Source: Coffea arabica
Lineage: Eukaryota; Streptophyta; Magnoliopsida; Gentianales; Rubiaceae
Assembly (NCBI RefSeq): GCF_036785885.1
Contig: NC_092317.1
Coordinates: 6,016,501 to 6,080,500, forward strand
DNA: 64,000 nucleotides
Direction of reading: 5' to 3'
The notes beneath the pieces were generated by a model. The model was given only the letters and a program-made list of their open reading frames with translations, did no database searches and was not told where the DNA came from. Positions 58,631 to 64,000 of the stretch are shown here, piece after piece; within the stretch, counting starts at the first letter, position 1; the number at the start of each line of letters is the position of its first letter. Made by a program: the position numbers and the translations under genes.

Positions 58631-61600
58631 TTATTTCTGCTTCTTGTCCGAAGCAGTTGAGCTATTTTCTGCTGCTGAAGCAGCTGCCAGTTCCATCAAC
58701 CTTTCACAGTCAACCTCAGTTGATTTATACTTCAACCTCATCCCACCTTGTAGCCATGACCTTATACACTGCAGAGATTGTGTGCTATCATGGGATGCAG
58801 AGAAACGCAGCCTATCAATCTCATCACCTTTGCTGCAGAAAAGATCTTCAGGTGCAATAGCAGTGGCTTGTACAGCTAAGAAATCTCGAGCCATCACGGA
58901 CAACCGTGGGTAACGTGAACTATTCACCTTCCACCACTCCAAAACATCTGTTGATATGGGGGCTGGTGGCTCTGATAGATACTGGGTTAATTCATCAGTC
59001 GCAGAGCTCATGCTTGCCCTTCGTTTTTTACGAGCAATTTCCTCGGCGAAAGAAACAGTACCCCCATCCTCAAGCTCTTGTGCTGCATATGAACTGGTAA
59101 CGGATTGAAAATGGCTGGTGGAATAATTTCTTATAAAATGGGTTCTTGCTTCCTCGAGGTAATTCTCTAAATTTATACTATCAGGGATTAGCTCCACTTT
59201 TATCCGTGGATCCAGTATTGCAGTCATGTAGGTGAATACATTGCAGATTTGGTCATTGTAGTTACGTGCCTTGATGGCCATTTGTTCAGCAGCAGCCTTG
59301 AGCCAGTCTGGGTTGTGTCTGGAGTCTCTGCAGGCTGCTATCATCTCCAGAATGTGATCCATGAAGAAAAGAACCAAACCAATTGTTAAAACTTTGGTTG
59401 TGCATATATTGTTGATGGTTTTATAGAAAGGCTCTAGATACGCATGCATGATATTGACAGCATTTTTCTCGGGAGAACTAAGCAGCATCCTGCTGCCCAA
59501 CAATTCCTCATACTTTCGGATAATAGTTTCCATTGATTTCCCTGCCTGCATAGATAAAAATAATATTGAAAATCATAGTTAGCTTTCTGCCAGGTCCGTG
59601 CACAGAAGCACCAATAGCATCAAATTTAAAGATCGCCATTAATCCATTGTTTTAGTCCTTAGTTAGCTTTTGATCAGTTTTCCTAAATCGTCACAGAATC
59701 TTGGCCTTTCTTAGGAAGGAAATCTGATTTCGCCAGCACTTGATCAGTCAGTATCAAAGAACCTACTCAGATGTCACTTCATTTATCTCTGCAGAGTGTA
59801 CACTCTCTCATTGACAGGGAATGATTAGATTCTGGAGCATTTTCAGAAGTAGGTATTGTTCATCAAAGATCTGAGTACCAAGTACTACTGATCCTGCTTC
59901 TTAAATCCCACCCTTCCCCTGCTAAATATATATAATTTTTTTAAATTTACTCCTGATCTATCACGTTTTGACATAGTTTGGATAAAATATAGTAGGAGTC
60001 AACACACAGCAGTAATTAGGCAACTAGAACTTTGTGCCAAATTACTTCATCTTGTGCTTCTCTTCCAATAGAACTAGGTGCACAAATAACCTAACACTCA
60101 TACTGTGAAACGAGCATATGAAAAAAGTTCAGCAAAACAAATTAGAAACTCAAATAGTAGTTGTGAATATCATGAAATAATGCAACCTAGCCCAAAAAGA
60201 CAGTTTAATTTTCATACATCTATTAACTCCACTAGAAGGCTGAAAAGTAAAATCAGCCACTTCCTTAAGACTATTTTTTACTCAGATAATATCAACCTGA
60301 AGACTTATTAACAGAGGATTTATGCCTAATTCCGAAATTATCTCCAAGTAAAATGAATTCTACATGCAAGGACAAAAAATTTAAATTTCAGTTAGAGACA
60401 GATTTAATGACCAATAACTCTGAAAATTTGGAAATTGTGAAAATTCATGTCTGCTGTAAGATACACCAAACTAACCAATTAAGTGCGCTTCTTTTGTCTC
60501 AGCAAGGGAATATAGAAAATACCTTACGTGCAATATCAAGCATCTGGTAATTGCCACTCCATCGAGCAGAGGCGTCAAGGGGAAATTTCCAATTTCCTTC
60601 TTGATAAGCAGTCGTAAATTGCAGGAAATCCTCAGACATTTGTAAGGAAGAGTTCAACTCCAGAACGAACTCCCTAATTTTTGAGATTATCGACTTTGTA
60701 GTTCTTAATCCATCATTTATGATTGAACTCAAAGTATGAGCAGCACAGGGGTTATAGAAGAAGGGGCCCATTTTCTGGCCATCCATATCATCTTTTAGAG
60801 TGTGGCATGCAAGTAGAGCATTTTCACTGTTATTATGTGTACAGGAGAGGACTCTGTTATCAACATTATAGAACTTCAAAACCTTCAATAGAGTGTCATA
60901 TATTTCAGTACCCCCACAAGGGCAAGGAATGTGACAAACATCAAGTAGAACCCTCTGAAAGGACCAGTTTTCATCTATCCACTGGCAAGTGACACTCATG
61001 TAAAGAATTTGCTCATATGACGTCCAGAAATCAAGAGTAATGGATACTTTTGATGAAACCTGATCAACAATAACCCTCACATCTTCCTGCATACTCCGGA
61101 AAACTTCATGAAGTACTGCTCTGAACCTTTCCCCTGACCATAGTTGTATTGATGGATTGAGGAACTTGAATGAGTTTGCCAGCCACTTTTCCTCCATAGT
61201 AGACGGGGGAAGAGATGCCACAATGAGCCACTGGGTAAGCAACCAATTCAAATGATCAAGTTCCACTTGAGCTGTTTTTACTTGAGGCTGAGGCTTCTTC
61301 ACTACCGTGACAGGATTAGGATATGTAGTAGGATTTGAAAGATCTTCCACCTTATCATATCCTGGATGGCGATTACTGAGATGCCTTCCCAAGTTTCCTT
61401 TATCAAGGAGAAGGCTGACTGTCAACTATACGCATTGGCATATATCTCAGGCTAAATCGATAATGTAGCATGTGAAAGTAAGCCGTTTAAAGAAAGCTCT
61501 GGTAAAATTATTCAGCTTTCTAATCTATAAAGTCCTAAAAGTAAATGTTAATGCAGTTTCAGCATACTAATTACAAATTTCAGCATCCAAGCTATTCAAG

Positions 61601-62508
61601 TTCTTCTGAGTCCTAAGGGCAAATCTAGGCCATATCTTTACAGGTAAGACGTGTGAATTATCAAAGTTGAAACATGTTTCTATGCCTCGGTGAAGGAATA
61701 ATTACCTGTGGCAGTAGCTATAGAATAGCTCTGTCCACAAAATTTGCACCTCCTACTTTTGCCATCAGCAGCAGTTTCAAAATACTTGAGATACACTGAC
61801 GTCATCGTCTTTTTTCTTGGTTTTCCAGCAAGAATAGCATTGCCCTTCTCTGAGGAACTTAAACCAGTATCTGTCGGATCAATGCTTGGAATGATCGATC
61901 CATCCATTATTGCCAATGACTTTGGTTCCATTTCTGGTCCAAGATACAAGGAAAACTCCCATTTGATCATATTATTGACAAAAGATGTAACAGCTCAAAT
62001 AATGTTTTCTCTCTTGGAATAACTAGACGAGAAATGAATTTCCAATGTACAAATCTACACAAGAAAGAACTGTCAAGCTTCAATTTTGCTTGCAGGCAGC
62101 AATCTTGATGCACCTCTCAAGATTAGTATAACAGATATTGCACAGTTTGCATAAAGAAGAAGTGATAATGACATCCAAACGAAACATAATAATTAATACT
62201 AATAGGACTAGTCTCCTGATATTTAAGAAGTACATTGTCGAGATGATAACAGTCCCATTAAAATCCCAGTAGGAGGCAAATAGTCCTGCTCTTACCTTTC
62301 AAAGTTTTGAAGGCATTGTTGACACCCCAGTCCATCACATTCGCTGCTGCACTAGATTTCCCACTGACGGTTCCTCCCTGCATTTTAGACACTAACACAT
62401 AAAAGTTTTTCAAGAACAGAACCATTACTTCAACACAATCACATGGTCACTCGTATACACTAGCCTGTATACACTAGCCTGTACAACAACATATACCTGA
62501 AAATTCAT
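58631..62508 (-). CDS. Domesticated hAT transposase with BED zinc finger (At1g18560-like)
   Basis: Five coding exons, 62497-62508, 62296-62377, 61706-61933, 60523-61397 and 58631-59545, give 703 residues in frame. The first encodes only MNFQ; an internal start, MDWGVNNAFKTLK at 62335, is possible. A BED-type finger has C94, C97, H113 and H118 (CKFCGQSYS then LGRHLSNRH), preceded by KPRKKTMTSVYLKYFE. The RNase-H-like core follows (SITLDFWTSYEQ, SCTHNNSENALL, PLDASARWSGNYQML). The hAT dimerisation region near the C terminus has TDVLEWWKVNSSRYPRLSVM and ARDFLAVQATAIAPEDLF. There are no terminal inverted repeats, the gene has introns, and it resembles my memory of Arabidopsis At1g18560, so I read it as a host gene. 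The second catalytic aspartate appears replaced by H295. It is convergent with eIF2B delta. Confidence 0.88.
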
Positions 62509-63120
62509 GGGTTTTGGTTGGAAGCTGAATTGGAGCTAATTTCAAGCATCAAAATTGGATCTTGAAATGGTGAAAAGTATTGCCAAAGTTTTACAAGCAA
62601 ATTCTTGATTAGCTGAGAAGCTCAGAAAAAACAAAGGGTAGAAGAGAAGATCATCATTGATTCATTTCATTTCTCTCTTGCAGTGTGCGATTTTGAAAGA
62701 GTGGGAAGGAAAAGAAGTTGATGGAGGAGGTGAGGAAAAAGGGAGGGAAAGGGAAGGAAAGAGGAGGGGAATTTGAAGTTGGGGCTTGTTGGAAAGGGAG
62801 CTGGAAGGATCAGTTGAGCTGAGCTGAGAGCGGAGTTAAGAGGGTAGAGTTGGGATCTGCAAGCTGTGGCTACTTCTGCTGCTGCTGCTGCCGCTGCTGG
62901 GGACTGAAAACTGAGTCTCACTCTTGAGTGGTATTTTTGAGTTGAAATGAGCCAAAGCCGAAAAAGGGAAAGTGGTGTGAGCGAGTCGACTGAGACGAAA
63001 TCTGTGATTAGAGAGGAGAGATGTCTCTGGGAGAGAAAGAAGGGATCGGCGACGCTGTTGGGTTAGCGGAGCCGTGACGCCACTACTTAGACTAAGGCAA
63101 CCAAACCAAAGGGGATAATT
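62509..63120 (-). promoter_or_regulatory. 5' leader and upstream region of the BED/hAT-like gene
   Basis: GC- and purine-rich leader with a CTG/CCG trinucleotide run at about 62877-62899 and polypurine tracts at 62700-62770. Several C/T-rich blocks on the coding strand look like a plant leader. No TATA box was placed. Confidence 0.5.
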
Positions 63121-63982
63121 GCAGTTTTTGCCCCCGCGACTTTTGCATCGGTTGTACTTTAGTCTCTTGTATTTTTTTCATTTGGACATTGCTCAAATTC
63201 TTTTCATTTTTCCCTTGTTCAATCTCACACTCCCGATGATTATGTTTCATTTGAATTTGGTTTTCTATAGTTACATAGCTTGTTGTTTCTAATATATAGT
63301 AGTTCTCAAAGATGATGAATGTAATTATAGAAATGTAATAATAGTGATATGAAATCAAATTATAAATAATCAAAGTGATTTGAATTGAAACATGAAAAAT
63401 CGAATTGAAATTAGTACAAAGCATATGGAATCAAAAGTTGAAAATTGTACATTTGTAATATTTTTCTTACGAAATCATGCAATATTTTTTAAGAAGTTTT
63501 TATCTTCAATTCGAATTCGCTGATATTATTCACAAAATCAATCTTTCTAATTTGCCTTTTACTCATGAACTCAATTTGCACAATTTTCTTATTCATTTAG
63601 ATTTTCTTCTTATCCTATGGTCGAGAGGATTCCACAAATTGTAGTTTCTTTTTTACTAAGATTCAGGCTTATAGTAACCAAATACTAACACCTATAGTTT
63701 AAAAGGTAAAAGTTAATAACATCTATAGATTCAATGGAAATAATTCAACTAAAATGAAATTTTCCAAGAAACTTTAATTTTCAAGGTCTTACATGTAAAA
63801 CTCGTTTTACTTTTTACTCCCTTACCTTGCACCTTCAGAATAGAGTAGTAACGCCTTTTGAAACGGCGGCTCAAACGACGTGTTTGGTAGGCGTTCTGAC
63901 GCCACTGGAAGATTAAAAAACAAGACAAAAAAAAAAAAAAAAGGAACAAAAAAGCCCAGCTGAGCTTGTTGAGTTGAGTTGG
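63121..63982. other. AT-rich flank at the right end
   Basis: No gene is supported. From about 63850 the DNA becomes richer in G and C with a 19-A run near 63927. An ATG at 63983 (MKMVGP before the window ends) could be the start of a plus-strand gene, but only six codons are visible. Confidence 0.4.
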
Positions 63983-64000
63983 ATGAAGATGGTTGGACCA

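Noticed and set aside
62667..62921. 84-codon minus-strand frame upstream of the BED/hAT-like gene
   Set aside because: It would begin at GTG, not ATG, and reads through trinucleotide and polypurine repeats of the leader; not a credible upstream frame.

Overview
This window is nuclear DNA of a flowering plant, most likely a eudicot. The evidence is spliced genes with GT-AG introns, long AT-rich intergenic DNA, an oleosin, a CLE peptide precursor, an AP2/ERF factor, a CHUP1-like protein, and plant-type SINEs, hAT elements and MITEs. I cannot name the species from sequence alone. Exon coordinates were read by eye from splice signals. In every multi-exon model below except the remnant at 57.9-58.6 kb, the exon phases add up to one uninterrupted frame from the start codon.

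Layout. 1-10.4 kb, minus strand: the first 14 exons (659 codons) of TAF2, a TFIID subunit; the rest lies beyond the left edge. 12.4-19.1 kb, plus strand: a complete 10-exon gene for the large (alpha) subunit of TFIIE. These two general transcription factor genes are head to head, about 2 kb apart, with a SINE inserted between them. 21.1-22.2 kb, minus strand: an intronless AP2/ERF transcription factor. 22.2-30.2 kb is repeat-rich: a 2-kb non-autonomous hAT element nested in an older SINE, a 750-bp Mutator-type MITE, and an old pair of direct repeats. 30.2 kb, plus strand: a CLE peptide precursor with a histidine-rich spacer. 34-35 kb: two small hypothetical genes. 40.0 kb, plus strand: a small plant protein of unknown function with a clear TATA box. 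40.9-45.5 kb: a SINE-like element, a hAT MITE and a diverged tandem duplication. 45.9-46.4 kb, minus strand: an oleosin with seed-type promoter motifs. 47.4-49.8 kb, minus strand: a CHUP1/AR791-like coiled-coil membrane protein. 51.0-57.5 kb, plus strand: a complete 7-exon eIF2B delta gene. 57.9-58.6 kb: three phase-compatible exon-like pieces of an unidentified gene. 58.6-62.5 kb, minus strand: a complete domesticated hAT transposase gene with a BED zinc finger, resembling Arabidopsis At1g18560.

The genes do not form a pathway cluster, as expected for a plant chromosome. There is a theme of basal gene expression: TAF2 and TFIIE-alpha in Pol II initiation and eIF2B delta in translation initiation. 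Interspersed genes serve development or signalling (ERF, CLE), seed oil storage (oleosin) and organelle positioning (CHUP1-like). I saw no obviously new multi-gene system. The items most worth follow-up are the His-rich CLE precursor, the orphan exons beside eIF2B delta, the small three-segment membrane protein near 34.5 kb with its partial duplicate, the old direct repeats on either side of the nested transposons, and the loss of a catalytic position in the domesticated hAT protein.
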